Assembly: GCA_018663815.1 (NCBI GenBank)
Contig: JABJPQ010000642.1
Coordinates: forward strand, 1 to 7,433
Direction: 5' to 3'
From: Halobacteriovoraceae bacterium
GTDB taxonomy: Bacteria; Bdellovibrionota; Bacteriovoracia; Bacteriovoracales; Bacteriovoracaceae
DNA length: 7,433 nucleotides
Shown: one piece after another, positions 1 to 5,996 of the stretch
Layout of the letters: every line of letters begins with the position of its first letter
Numbering within the stretch: the stretch's first letter is position 1
Position numbers and translations under genes: made by a program
The notes under the pieces: model-generated
What the model saw: the letters and a program-made list of their open reading frames with translations, nothing else
Told to the model about the DNA's origin: nothing
Database searches by the model: none

Positions 1-346
1 TCTCTTTCTTTTTAACTAACACATTGTAGAGAGGAATTATTCGTCTACCACCCTCATCATAAATATGCTTAGGTGCATTTTCAACATCTAGAACGACCTC
101 TGTATCAACCCAGATTTTATCTTTGGATACCTGAATCATCACTCCAGCTTTATTGTATGTTGCTGAACTGGATAGGGGTAATTCAATTCCTTTAGGAATT
201 GTGAGTGTTACTCCTGATGAATTATAAGATCTAAGTAAGAAAATTAACAAAATAACAAGGATATCTAGTAAAGAAGTTATATCAATCTCTATAGGCTCCT
301 TTTTGCTTCTTTTCTTTCTATTTCTAATTGATCTTGTTCTGGCCAT
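1..346 (-). CDS. ExbD/TolR-family motor protein, second copy, C-terminus beyond window edge
   Basis: The reading frame opens with ATG at 346-344 and stays open to the left edge, giving 115 codons; the C-terminal part is missing. I translated it directly. It begins MARTRSIRNRKKRSKKEPIE, a strongly basic cytoplasmic tail, followed by one membrane helix at about residues 23-38 (ITSLLDILVILLIFLL). Asp28 sits near the start of this helix, where the proton-carrying aspartate of ExbD/TolR/MotB-type proteins is found. The remainder (GVTLTIPKGIELPL onward) fits the start of the periplasmic TolR fold. ExbD proteins form the ion-conducting partner of an ExbB/TolQ pentamer in the inner membrane and transmit proton flow to a periplasmic partner. 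The start lies 13 bases after the stop of the upstream exbD gene, with a weak AGAG ribosome binding site in that gap, so it is the third gene of one operon. Family assignment is secure; the process it powers is not. Confidence 0.88.
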   Translation of the reverse strand, partial: MARTRSIRNRKKRSKKEPIEIDITSLLDILVILLIFLLRSYNSSGVTLTIPKGIELPLSSSATYNKAGVMIQVSKDKIWVDTEVVLDVENAPKHIYDEGGRRIIPLYNVLVKKKE

Positions 347-359
347 AGTTTGCTCTTTT

Positions 360-893
360 TTAACTCATTAAGTTTCCAAAAATAATCTTACTGAAAAGTG
401 TTTTAATCTGTGTGTCGACACCGTCAACATCTTTTTTGAAGAGAGGATCATCTGTTTTATTCATCATGCGGATACTATCCATAATATGAATAATAACCTC
501 ATATTTTAAATCAACTTTTGGTTCTAATATAACTAGTTCTTCAGCTCTGTATTTCTTTTTTAGTCCAACCAAGTAGTCGTGGAGAGCACTTAGGTTGTAC
601 TGACCATCACTGTTCTTATTTATCCTTTTTGATATTTGTCTAGGTTTTGCATGTGAGACAATAAGGGCATTTTTTTTGATTGTTATTGTTAATCCAAGAG
701 GTTTCTTCTTAACTTTTGGTGGAGGTGAGTTTGATAAAATAGGAACAACACTTCCGATTTCAAAAATTTTTACAAATTGGGTGGACATCAACAAAAAGAA
801 TATAAAAATAAAAACCGCATCCAAAATAGGGATGAGGTTAATCTTTTTAAGATTGGCTTTAGCTTTTCTTCTTGTCGGTGTTTTATATCCCAT
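360..893 (-). CDS. ExbD/TolR-family motor protein, first copy
   Basis: This 177-residue protein has the ExbD/TolR layout. A basic cytoplasmic tail (1-18) is followed by one membrane helix at about 20-38 (LIPILDAVFIFIFFLL) with Asp25 as the expected proton-carrying residue. A proline/lysine linker follows (SPPPKVKKK, 56-64), then a periplasmic TolR-like domain from about 66, with the typical final strand and helix at 119-142 (ELVILEPKVDLKYEVIIHIM). The C-terminal tail after about 145 is longer than in the shortest ExbD proteins and unfamiliar to me. The start is 12 bases after the exbB-like stop, and a purine-rich AAGAGA site overlaps that stop region, so translation is probably coupled. It differs clearly in sequence from the second exbD copy, so the two are old paralogs rather than a recent duplication. 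It could serve TonB-dependent transport, Tol-Pal-like envelope work or gliding; sequence alone does not decide. Confidence 0.9.
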   Translation of the reverse strand: MGYKTPTRRKAKANLKKINLIPILDAVFIFIFFLLMSTQFVKIFEIGSVVPILSNSPPPKVKKKPLGLTITIKKNALIVSHAKPRQISKRINKNSDGQYNLSALHDYLVGLKKKYRAEELVILEPKVDLKYEVIIHIMDSIRMMNKTDDPLFKKDVDGVDTQIKTLFSKIIFGNLMS

Positions 894-905
894 TATATTT
901 TCTCT

Positions 906-1562
906 TTATTTATCAGCTTGATCTTTAGTTCCTAGTAGGTCTAAAAGCTTGACACTAAATTCATCAATTTCATTTACAATTTTGTCCGATTTACTCGTTA
1001 GAATTGCATGCACAACCATGATTGAAATTGCTGTAATTAAACCAAGAAAGGTTGTATTCATTGCTGTAGAAATACCCTTAGAGAGAAACTCCGCTTTTTG
1101 AGCAGGGTCAACACTATCTAGTGCTGAAAATGAATTCATCAAACCCTGGATTGTTCCTAGTAAGCCAAACAAAGTTAGAATGTTTGCAATGAGCTGCAAA
1201 TAACCAAGTCTCATCTCAACTTTTGGAACAATTTCAAGCGCAGTTGCATCCAATGCATTTTGTATCTGTTCTGTACCTTGATTCGCTCGTTTAAGTCCAT
1301 TTTTCAAGACCTTTGGCAAGGCAGCCGTGGTGCCAGAACAAACTCTTATTGCACCTTGAATATCATTTGAAAGAACATATCTTTGAATTTCATTCATAAA
1401 GGAAGGTCCGTCGACATCAAAACCTTTTGTTAGTTTTCTAAAGCGTTCAAATGAAATGGCAACTCCAAAACCCCAGACGACAAGTATAACACCCATAAAT
1501 ACACCGCCGTTTTGAATAAAACCTGCGATTTGGTTAATTATCGATACTCCTGATTCTTCCAT
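906..1562 (-). CDS. MotA/TolQ/ExbB-family proton channel protein
   Basis: This 218-residue protein has the three-helix TolQ/ExbB topology: helix 1 at about 20-38 (VFMGVILVVWGFGVAI), a large cytoplasmic loop (about 40-118), helix 2 at about 122-143, and helix 3 at about 166-189. The family signature GLLGTIQGLMNSF (134-145) is present. Thr137 and Thr171 (in NTTFLGL) line up with the pore threonines of E. coli ExbB (Thr148 and Thr181) by my reading. Such proteins form a pentamer in the inner membrane that encloses the ExbD/TolR helices and converts proton flow into movement. The start is supported by an AGGAG site at 1572-1568, five bases ahead of the ATG. It is the first gene of a three-gene operon with two ExbD-type partners. 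One TolQ with two TolR genes is also the make-up of the Myxococcus AglRQS gliding motor, so a gliding role is possible but unproven. Confidence 0.92.
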   Translation of the reverse strand: MEESGVSIINQIAGFIQNGGVFMGVILVVWGFGVAISFERFRKLTKGFDVDGPSFMNEIQRYVLSNDIQGAIRVCSGTTAALPKVLKNGLKRANQGTEQIQNALDATALEIVPKVEMRLGYLQLIANILTLFGLLGTIQGLMNSFSALDSVDPAQKAEFLSKGISTAMNTTFLGLITAISIMVVHAILTSKSDKIVNEIDEFSVKLLDLLGTKDQADK

Positions 1563-1686
1563 GCTATCTCCTAATGAAAAATCTAACTTTAATATATAGA
1601 TACAATTGTAAGCTATTATTTTTGCGAGAGATAATAGACAAATATTGCCTATTTAAGCTTAAAATGTAGAGTTAATGAGTAAGGTT
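1563..1686 (-). promoter_or_regulatory. gmhA-exbB intergenic region with several inverted repeats
   Basis: This 124-base AT-rich gap separates the gmhA stop from the exbB-like start and must hold any promoter specific to the motor operon. It contains the AGGAG ribosome binding site (1568-1572), a 10-base palindrome TACAATTGTA (1601-1610), a 7-base inverted repeat CTATTAT/ATAATAG (1613-1619 with 1631-1637), and an imperfect dyad AATAGACAA-ATA-TTGCCTATT (1633-1653). A 12-base palindrome TTTAAGCTTAAA (1652-1663) lies closest to gmhA. No hairpin here is followed by a U-run on the minus strand, so I see no clear intrinsic terminator for gmhA. I could not find a convincing -35/-10 pair. Such AT-rich DNA produces short palindromes by chance, so the operator reading is tentative. 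Confidence 0.35.
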
Positions 1687-2277
1687 TTATTCTGTGTAGT
1701 GGTCAGGGTAGAGTTGTCTTTCAATCCCTTCAATAAAGATGTGGATAAGCTTAATATGTATTTCTTGAATTCGATCAGTAAACATTGCGTCGACAATAAG
1801 TGGAATATCGACCATCTCTTTAAGCAAGCCACCATTTTTTCCTAGTAAGCCTATAACGTGCATTTCTTTTTCTTTTGCAACCTTTACTGCATTGATTATA
1901 TTTTGTGAGTTGCCGCTGGTTGATATGGCCAAAAGAGTATCCCCTTTTCGCCCCCATGCTTGAACATTACGAGAAAATATTTGATCAAAACCGTAATCGT
2001 TAGCAACACAAGTAAGATGGCCAGCATCTCCCATTGGTATAGCACAAATAGGATCGCGGTCTTTACGATATCTGCCTGTCAGCTCTTCAACAAAGTGCAT
2101 AGAATCACACATTGAACCACCGTTACCGCAGGCCATAATCCGACCGTCATCTTTAATGGTAGTTACAAAACTAGTAACTGCTTTCTCAATGGATACAATA
2201 TTATTCGGGTTAGAGATAAACTTACTTAAGGTCTCTTGTGATTCGAACAAAGCTTGTGTGATATATTTTGAGTTCAT
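1687..2277 (-). CDS. gmhA: phosphoheptose isomerase (sedoheptulose-7-phosphate isomerase)
   Basis: GmhA converts sedoheptulose 7-phosphate to D-glycero-D-manno-heptose 7-phosphate, the first committed step towards the ADP-heptose used in the lipopolysaccharide inner core; it is cytoplasmic. The 196-residue product is a single SIS (sugar isomerase) domain and, from memory, aligns with E. coli GmhA (192 residues) almost without gaps. It shares CGNGGS (50-55), HFVEELTGRYR (61-71), the phosphate-binding serine loop STSGNS (119-124), and DRIQEIHIKLIHI (168-180). Glu65 and His179 correspond to the E. coli catalytic Glu65 and His180, and His61 and Gln171 match the metal-site region. All key residues are intact. 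It follows trxA on the same strand after 45 bases. The ribosome binding site is weak (GTGAAG just ahead of the ATG) and sits directly beside a hairpin. No other heptose-pathway gene is in the window. Confidence 0.96.
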   Translation of the reverse strand: MNSKYITQALFESQETLSKFISNPNNIVSIEKAVTSFVTTIKDDGRIMACGNGGSMCDSMHFVEELTGRYRKDRDPICAIPMGDAGHLTCVANDYGFDQIFSRNVQAWGRKGDTLLAISTSGNSQNIINAVKVAKEKEMHVIGLLGKNGGLLKEMVDIPLIVDAMFTDRIQEIHIKLIHIFIEGIERQLYPDHYTE

Positions 2278-2286
2278 GTCTTCACT

Positions 2287-2315
2287 TTATGGCCACAAGC
2301 AAGTTATGGCCATAA
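2287..2315 (-). other. hairpin between trxA and gmhA
   Basis: A perfect 9-base inverted repeat, TTATGGCCA (2287-2295) and TGGCCATAA (2307-2315), encloses an 11-base loop in the gap between the trxA stop and the gmhA start. The right arm is itself part of a 12-base palindrome, TTATGGCCATAA (2304-2315). In the minus-strand transcript the hairpin starts 7 bases after the trxA stop and ends 9 bases before the gmhA ATG, next to its weak ribosome binding site. No U-run follows it, so it does not look like a standard intrinsic terminator. It could instead be an RNA processing or stability element, a translation modulator for gmhA, or an operator. Confidence 0.5.
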
Positions 2316-2322
2316 TAAGGTA

Positions 2323-2643
2323 CTAAACTAATTCGTTTATACTTTTTAAAATTTCAGCTTTTGGCTGATTGCCAACCAAAGTTTTTTTAACCTCTCCATC
2401 TTTAAAAAAGATTAGAGTAGGTATTCCTCTAATTCCGTATTCTTGAGCTAGCTCACCAGCTTGGTCTACGTTTACTTTAACGATTTTTGCATTAGATACT
2501 TCAGTTGCAACTTCATCTAAAATTGGTCCAAGTGCCTTACATGGTCCGCACCATTCAGCCCAAAAATCAACGATAACTGGCTTATCTGAACTAAGAACTT
2601 CTTCTTTGAAATTATCTTTATTTACACTTACTAAGTTACTCAT
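2323..2643 (-). CDS. trxA: thioredoxin
   Basis: Thioredoxin is a small cytoplasmic disulfide reductant that passes electrons from thioredoxin reductase to targets such as ribonucleotide reductase and peroxiredoxins. The 106-residue protein has the length of a canonical Trx1 and no signal peptide. Its active site is WCGPC (31-35) within FWAEWCGPCK. The buried Asp26 (VDFWAEW), the cis-proline loop GIPT (Pro75 in IRGIPTLIFF) and the GNQPK turn (91-95) are all in place. The start is fixed by a strong AGAGGAG site (2655-2649), five bases ahead of the ATG. It is transcribed divergently from the RDD-family gene and is probably the first gene of a trxA-gmhA unit. No unusual residue is seen in the active site. 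Confidence 0.97.
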   Translation of the reverse strand: MSNLVSVNKDNFKEEVLSSDKPVIVDFWAEWCGPCKALGPILDEVATEVSNAKIVKVNVDQAGELAQEYGIRGIPTLIFFKDGEVKKTLVGNQPKAEILKSINELV

Positions 2644-2781
2644 AAAAACTCCTCTATAAATTAGTGCAGGTAATTTAACATGTTAAGGATATAAGATCGA
2701 GCTATATTTAGAGTCGCGATGCGGCGCATGGTTAAATATTTACCTGTTTATAGATGTTTAAGAATATTGTAGAGTAAAACA
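2644..2781. promoter_or_regulatory. divergent intergenic region between trxA and the RDD gene, with palindromes
   Basis: These 138 bases must carry the promoters for trxA (leftward) and the RDD-polA side (rightward). Visible structure includes a perfect 12-base palindrome TTAACATGTTAA (2675-2686), a small GC-rich dyad ATGCG-G-CGCAT (2719-2729) in otherwise AT-rich DNA, and a 7-base motif CAGGTAA at 2667-2673. That motif recurs in inverted orientation as TTACCTG at 2740-2746, so each gene has one copy near its start. TATATT at 2703-2708 could be a rightward -10 element, but its -35 match is poor. The trxA ribosome binding site is at 2649-2655. I see no small gene here. The regulatory reading is inference. 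Confidence 0.4.
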
Positions 2782-3303
2782 ATGAAGAAAAAATACATTT
2801 TGCAATCAAGCATGAAGACTGCCCGGGTAACACGCTTAATTGCTAAAACTATTGATATATTCATAGTCATTATTTTGGGGATGCTCTTTTACCCTTTTGG
2901 TTTGTTGCTAGCATTGTTCTATCTTGCAATTTCAGACTCGTTATATGGTGGCCAATCTGTTGGAAAACGCTTTATGGGCTTTTCAGTAATATCGCTTGTT
3001 GATGGTAAGCCATGCTCTACAAAGCAATCATTTATTCGTAATCTACCACTATCAATCCCACTCGTTTTCGCCATTATCCCGCCATGGGGAATAATTTTTT
3101 GCACAATTTTGCTCTTTCCCCTCGTACTACTTGAATTGTATTTACTGTTTAAGCTAGACTCTGGACATCGTCTTGGAGATGTTATGGCCGATACAACTGT
3201 TATCGGAAATGATCCCAATCGTGTTGATATCCAAAAGGCACAACAGTCATGGTTTAAAAATTCTGAAAATAACATGTCGCCTGCTAACCGTACCAATTAC
3301 TAA
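2782..3303 (+). CDS. RDD-family membrane protein
   Basis: This 173-residue integral membrane protein shows the RDD domain order. Arg18 and Asp25 lie in TRLIAKTIDIFIV (17-29), the first helix. The family motif GQSVGKRFMGFSVI (57-70) is followed by an Arg-Asn pair (86-87), and SGHRLGDVMADTTVIG (127-142) closes the domain. Hydrophobic stretches at about 26-52 and 90-123 give an estimated three to four membrane segments. The 30-residue hydrophilic tail (about 143-173) is not part of the domain. RDD proteins are widespread; some have been linked to ion or sodium/proton exchange, but most have no known role, so I assign none. The ribosome binding site ahead of 2782 is weak (AGAG). Met11 is an alternative start but has no better site and would trim the basic N-terminus. 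The polA start is 57 bases downstream with no terminator between, so co-transcription is likely. Confidence 0.85.
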   Translation: MKKKYILQSSMKTARVTRLIAKTIDIFIVIILGMLFYPFGLLLALFYLAISDSLYGGQSVGKRFMGFSVISLVDGKPCSTKQSFIRNLPLSIPLVFAIIPPWGIIFCTILLFPLVLLELYLLFKLDSGHRLGDVMADTTVIGNDPNRVDIQKAQQSWFKNSENNMSPANRTNY

Positions 3304-3331
3304 ATTAATTTACAGTATTTAATGAACAGCG

Positions 3332-3360
3332 TACACTCCACTTCAAATTGGAGAAGTGTA
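3332..3360 (+). promoter_or_regulatory. potential hairpin over the polA ribosome binding site
   Basis: The leader immediately ahead of polA can fold in two mutually exclusive ways. Fold A pairs CTCCA (3336-3340) with TGGAG (3349-3353) and buries the GGAG ribosome binding site; a variant adds TACAC (3332-3336) with GTGTA (3356-3360), reaching the first base of the ATG. Fold B pairs CACTTC (3339-3344) with GAAGTG (3353-3358) and leaves most of the site in an 8-base loop. Such overlapping folds can tune translation initiation. The pairing is directly visible; any regulatory function is inference, and I have not calculated energies. Confidence 0.45.
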
Positions 3361-5996
3361 TGAAGAGACTTATTGTTGTTGATATTAGTAGTTTTATTTT
3401 TAGGGCATTTTTTGCAATTAGGCCTATGACAAGTCCAAAAGGTCTTCCTGTCAATGCTGTTTATGGTGTCTTAACCATGTTAATGAAGCTTTTACAAAAC
3501 TATAAGCCAACACATGTCGTTCTGGCTCGAGATACTAAGGGGGGCTCATTTAGAAATGAAATGTACCCAGAGTACAAAGCAAATAGAAGTGCACCACCAG
3601 ATGAATTAATCCCACAGTTTGCACTTATTGAAGAACTTATTCAAAAGATGGAAATCCCTGCTTTGGCCATGCCTAACTATGAAGCAGATGATATTATTGG
3701 CTCTTTTGCCGTTCAGTTTAAAGATCAATTTGATGAGATTTTAATTGCTTCTGGTGATAAAGATCTGATGCAATTTATTGGTGGGCCTACAAAAATGGTC
3801 GACACGATGAAAGATAAAATTTATGGGCGTGATGAAGTTTTTGAAAAAATGGGAGTGTATCCTGAGCAGATTGTTGATTATCTTTCTCTTTTAGGTGATA
3901 GCTCAGATAATATTCCTGGGGTTAAAGGTATTGGTGCCAAGGGTGCTTCACAATTACTTGCAGACTATAAGACGCTAGATAATATTTTTGAAAATATAGC
4001 TATTATAACTAACAAGAGAGCTAAAACAGCACTTGAAAAAAATGGGGAAGATGCAAATCTTTCTAAAAAACTAGTCAATATTGTTACAGACTTAGAGCTT
4101 GGCTTTACTGAGGATTCCTTAAAATACACATTAGAAGGGCATGAAGGATTTTTGGATTTTCTTGATGAGTTAAATTTTAAATCAATAAAAGCTAAGGTTT
4201 CAAATGGAGCAGGTAACTCCATTGTTTTAGACCGGCCTAAAACATATATCGACTATGAAATAATTAAAGATCAAAAAAAATACGATCAACTATTTGAAAA
4301 ATTAAATAAGGAAGATCAGGTATATGTAGAACCATTTTTTACTCATGATGATTATCATCTGCTTGACCCAAGGGTTTTAGGGTTGGCTACGGGGAAGAAA
4401 AATTATTTAATTTATTGTGATGATTTTTCTTTTGAAAAAACTCTTTTAAATGTCATCGAAAAGGATATTCTCATCGTTTGTTCAAATGTGAAAACGATAT
4501 ATTTTATGATGTTAAAAAACAAACAAGAAAAAAAGTTAAAAGTTTTTGATATTACACAAGCCCACTTTGTTTTTGATCCAGAAAAAAAGCATAATCTACA
4601 ATCGATGTCTTTGGAATTTTTATCTGAAAACATTCCACTCATAAAAGAGTTGAGAAAAGAAAATACGGAAGAAATCGCATCTGTTAAAAACTTTGAGTAT
4701 GGTTTTGCAAAAAGATTATACTGTGGACTTCGTATTTACCCTTGGTTACAAAAAAAACTTATTGAAACAAATTTGAATTCTGTTTATGAGACTATAGATG
4801 CTCCATTACAAGCTATCCTTACGGGAATGGAGTGGGAAGGAATTCGTTTAGATACAGATTTTTACTCACAGCTTGAAAAAGAGTTCACTAAAATCACTTC
4901 AGAAATTGATCTAAAAGTTAAAGATGTTTGTGGAAAAGAAGTGAATTTAAAATCGCCCAAACAAGTAAGAGAATTACTTTTTGATGATCTCGAACTTCCT
5001 GTTATTAAAAAAACAAAAACAGGACCGTCTACAGACTCTTCCGTATTAGAGACTTTAGCAAGAATGGGAGAAAGCGAAATTCCTTCTTTGATTTTAAAAT
5101 ATAGAGAAATAGAAAAGCTAAATTCAACCTACGTAAAGGCTTTACCTGAACTTGTGCATACTGATGGAAAACTTCACACCCACTTTAACCAGCATATTGC
5201 TCAGACAGGTCGTTTGTCTTCAGATAAGCCAAACTTACAAAATATTCCTGTTAAAACAGAGAACGGAAGACAATTACGAAAGGGTTTTAGGGCTAGTCCA
5301 GGTTGTGTTTTGATTGGAGCTGACTACTCTCAAGTAGAACTCAGGTTATTAGCTCACTTTTCAGATGACCCTGTTATGGTTTCTGCATTTAATAATAACC
5401 AAGATATTCATGCTCAAACAGCAAGTGAAGTCTTTGATATCGCTTTGGAGAATGTTACCAAAGAAGATCGAAGTTATGCGAAAGCCATAAACTTTGGTCT
5501 TATGTACGGTCAATCTTCGTTTGGTCTTTCTCAGATGTTAGGGATCTCCCCAGGAGAAGCAAAATCGTATATTATAAATTACTTCACTCGTTTTAGTAAG
5601 GTCAAAGCCTACTTGGATAGCTTAAAAGAGAAATGTGAAAAAACAGGTTATTCTGAAACATTCTATGGCCGTAAAAGATATATCAAAGATATTAACTCTA
5701 GCAATCGCCAAATGAAGTCTATGGCCGAACGAATGGCCATTAATTCACCGATTCAAGGAACTGCAGCTGATATTATTAAAGTAGCAATGATTAATATTGA
5801 TAAAGAAATTCAAGTGAAGACGTTAAATTCTAAAATGCTGCTTCAGGTTCATGATGAACTTATTTTTGAAGTTCCTGAAAATGAAATTGAGCAAATGAAA
5901 GAATTAATAAAAGACAAAATGGAATCAGCAGTATCATTAAGTATCCCTCTTACAGTAGATATGGGAGTTGCTGAAAACTGGTACGATCTAAAGTAA
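3360..5996 (+). CDS. polA: DNA polymerase I
   Basis: PolA fills gaps and removes RNA primers during replication and repair. I start it at ATG 3360, giving 878 residues, because GGAG at 3350-3353 is well placed; an upstream TTG at 3348 in the same frame would place that site inside the gene. Residues 1-290 are the 5'-nuclease domain, with acidic residues at Asp8, Asp58, Glu108/Asp110/Asp111, Asp133/Asp135 and Asp180/Asp183, and the helix-hairpin-helix IPGVKGIGAKGA (185-196). Residues about 300-465 are the 3'-5' exonuclease-like domain; its metal-binding acids are largely gone (the DxE motif reads VEPFF, 323-327, and the Asp501 region reads FAKRL), so proofreading is probably absent. Residues about 470-878 are the polymerase domain: TGRLSS (616-621), motif A DYSQVELR (655-662), O-helix RSYAKAINFGLMYG (704-717) with Lys708, Phe712 and Tyr716, and motif C QVHDE (829-833). 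The catalytic pair Asp655 and Asp832 is intact. Polymerase-domain numbering runs 50 behind E. coli. Confidence 0.97.
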   Translation: MKRLIVVDISSFIFRAFFAIRPMTSPKGLPVNAVYGVLTMLMKLLQNYKPTHVVLARDTKGGSFRNEMYPEYKANRSAPPDELIPQFALIEELIQKMEIPALAMPNYEADDIIGSFAVQFKDQFDEILIASGDKDLMQFIGGPTKMVDTMKDKIYGRDEVFEKMGVYPEQIVDYLSLLGDSSDNIPGVKGIGAKGASQLLADYKTLDNIFENIAIITNKRAKTALEKNGEDANLSKKLVNIVTDLELGFTEDSLKYTLEGHEGFLDFLDELNFKSIKAKVSNGAGNSIVLDRPKTYIDYEIIKDQKKYDQLFEKLNKEDQVYVEPFFTHDDYHLLDPRVLGLATGKKNYLIYCDDFSFEKTLLNVIEKDILIVCSNVKTIYFMMLKNKQEKKLKVFDITQAHFVFDPEKKHNLQSMSLEFLSENIPLIKELRKENTEEIASVKNFEYGFAKRLYCGLRIYPWLQKKLIETNLNSVYETIDAPLQAILTGMEWEGIRLDTDFYSQLEKEFTKITSEIDLKVKDVCGKEVNLKSPKQVRELLFDDLELPVIKKTKTGPSTDSSVLETLARMGESEIPSLILKYREIEKLNSTYVKALPELVHTDGKLHTHFNQHIAQTGRLSSDKPNLQNIPVKTENGRQLRKGFRASPGCVLIGADYSQVELRLLAHFSDDPVMVSAFNNNQDIHAQTASEVFDIALENVTKEDRSYAKAINFGLMYGQSSFGLSQMLGISPGEAKSYIINYFTRFSKVKAYLDSLKEKCEKTGYSETFYGRKRYIKDINSSNRQMKSMAERMAINSPIQGTAADIIKVAMINIDKEIQVKTLNSKMLLQVHDELIFEVPENEIEQMKELIKDKMESAVSLSIPLTVDMGVAENWYDLK

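Noticed and set aside
676..921. Plus-strand 81-codon open frame across the exbD gene
   Set aside because: It is antisense to a clear ExbD protein, and its hydrophobic make-up simply mirrors the complementary membrane-helix codons.
2919..3296. Minus-strand 125-codon open frame across the RDD gene
   Set aside because: The opposite strand encodes recognisable RDD motifs, whereas this frame shows no family features.
3348..3359. Upstream TTG start for polA adding four residues (MEKC)
   Set aside because: The GGAG ribosome binding site would lie within the coding region, and ATG at 3360 is at normal spacing from it and gives the expected PolA N-terminus.
3965..4642. Two minus-strand open frames (85 and 76 codons) inside polA
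   Set aside because: They are antisense to a fully supported PolA reading frame and have no recognisable motif.
4747..4758. Poly-A tract in polA as a possible slippage site
   Set aside because: Similar A-runs are common throughout this AT-rich window, and the polA frame continues intact through it.
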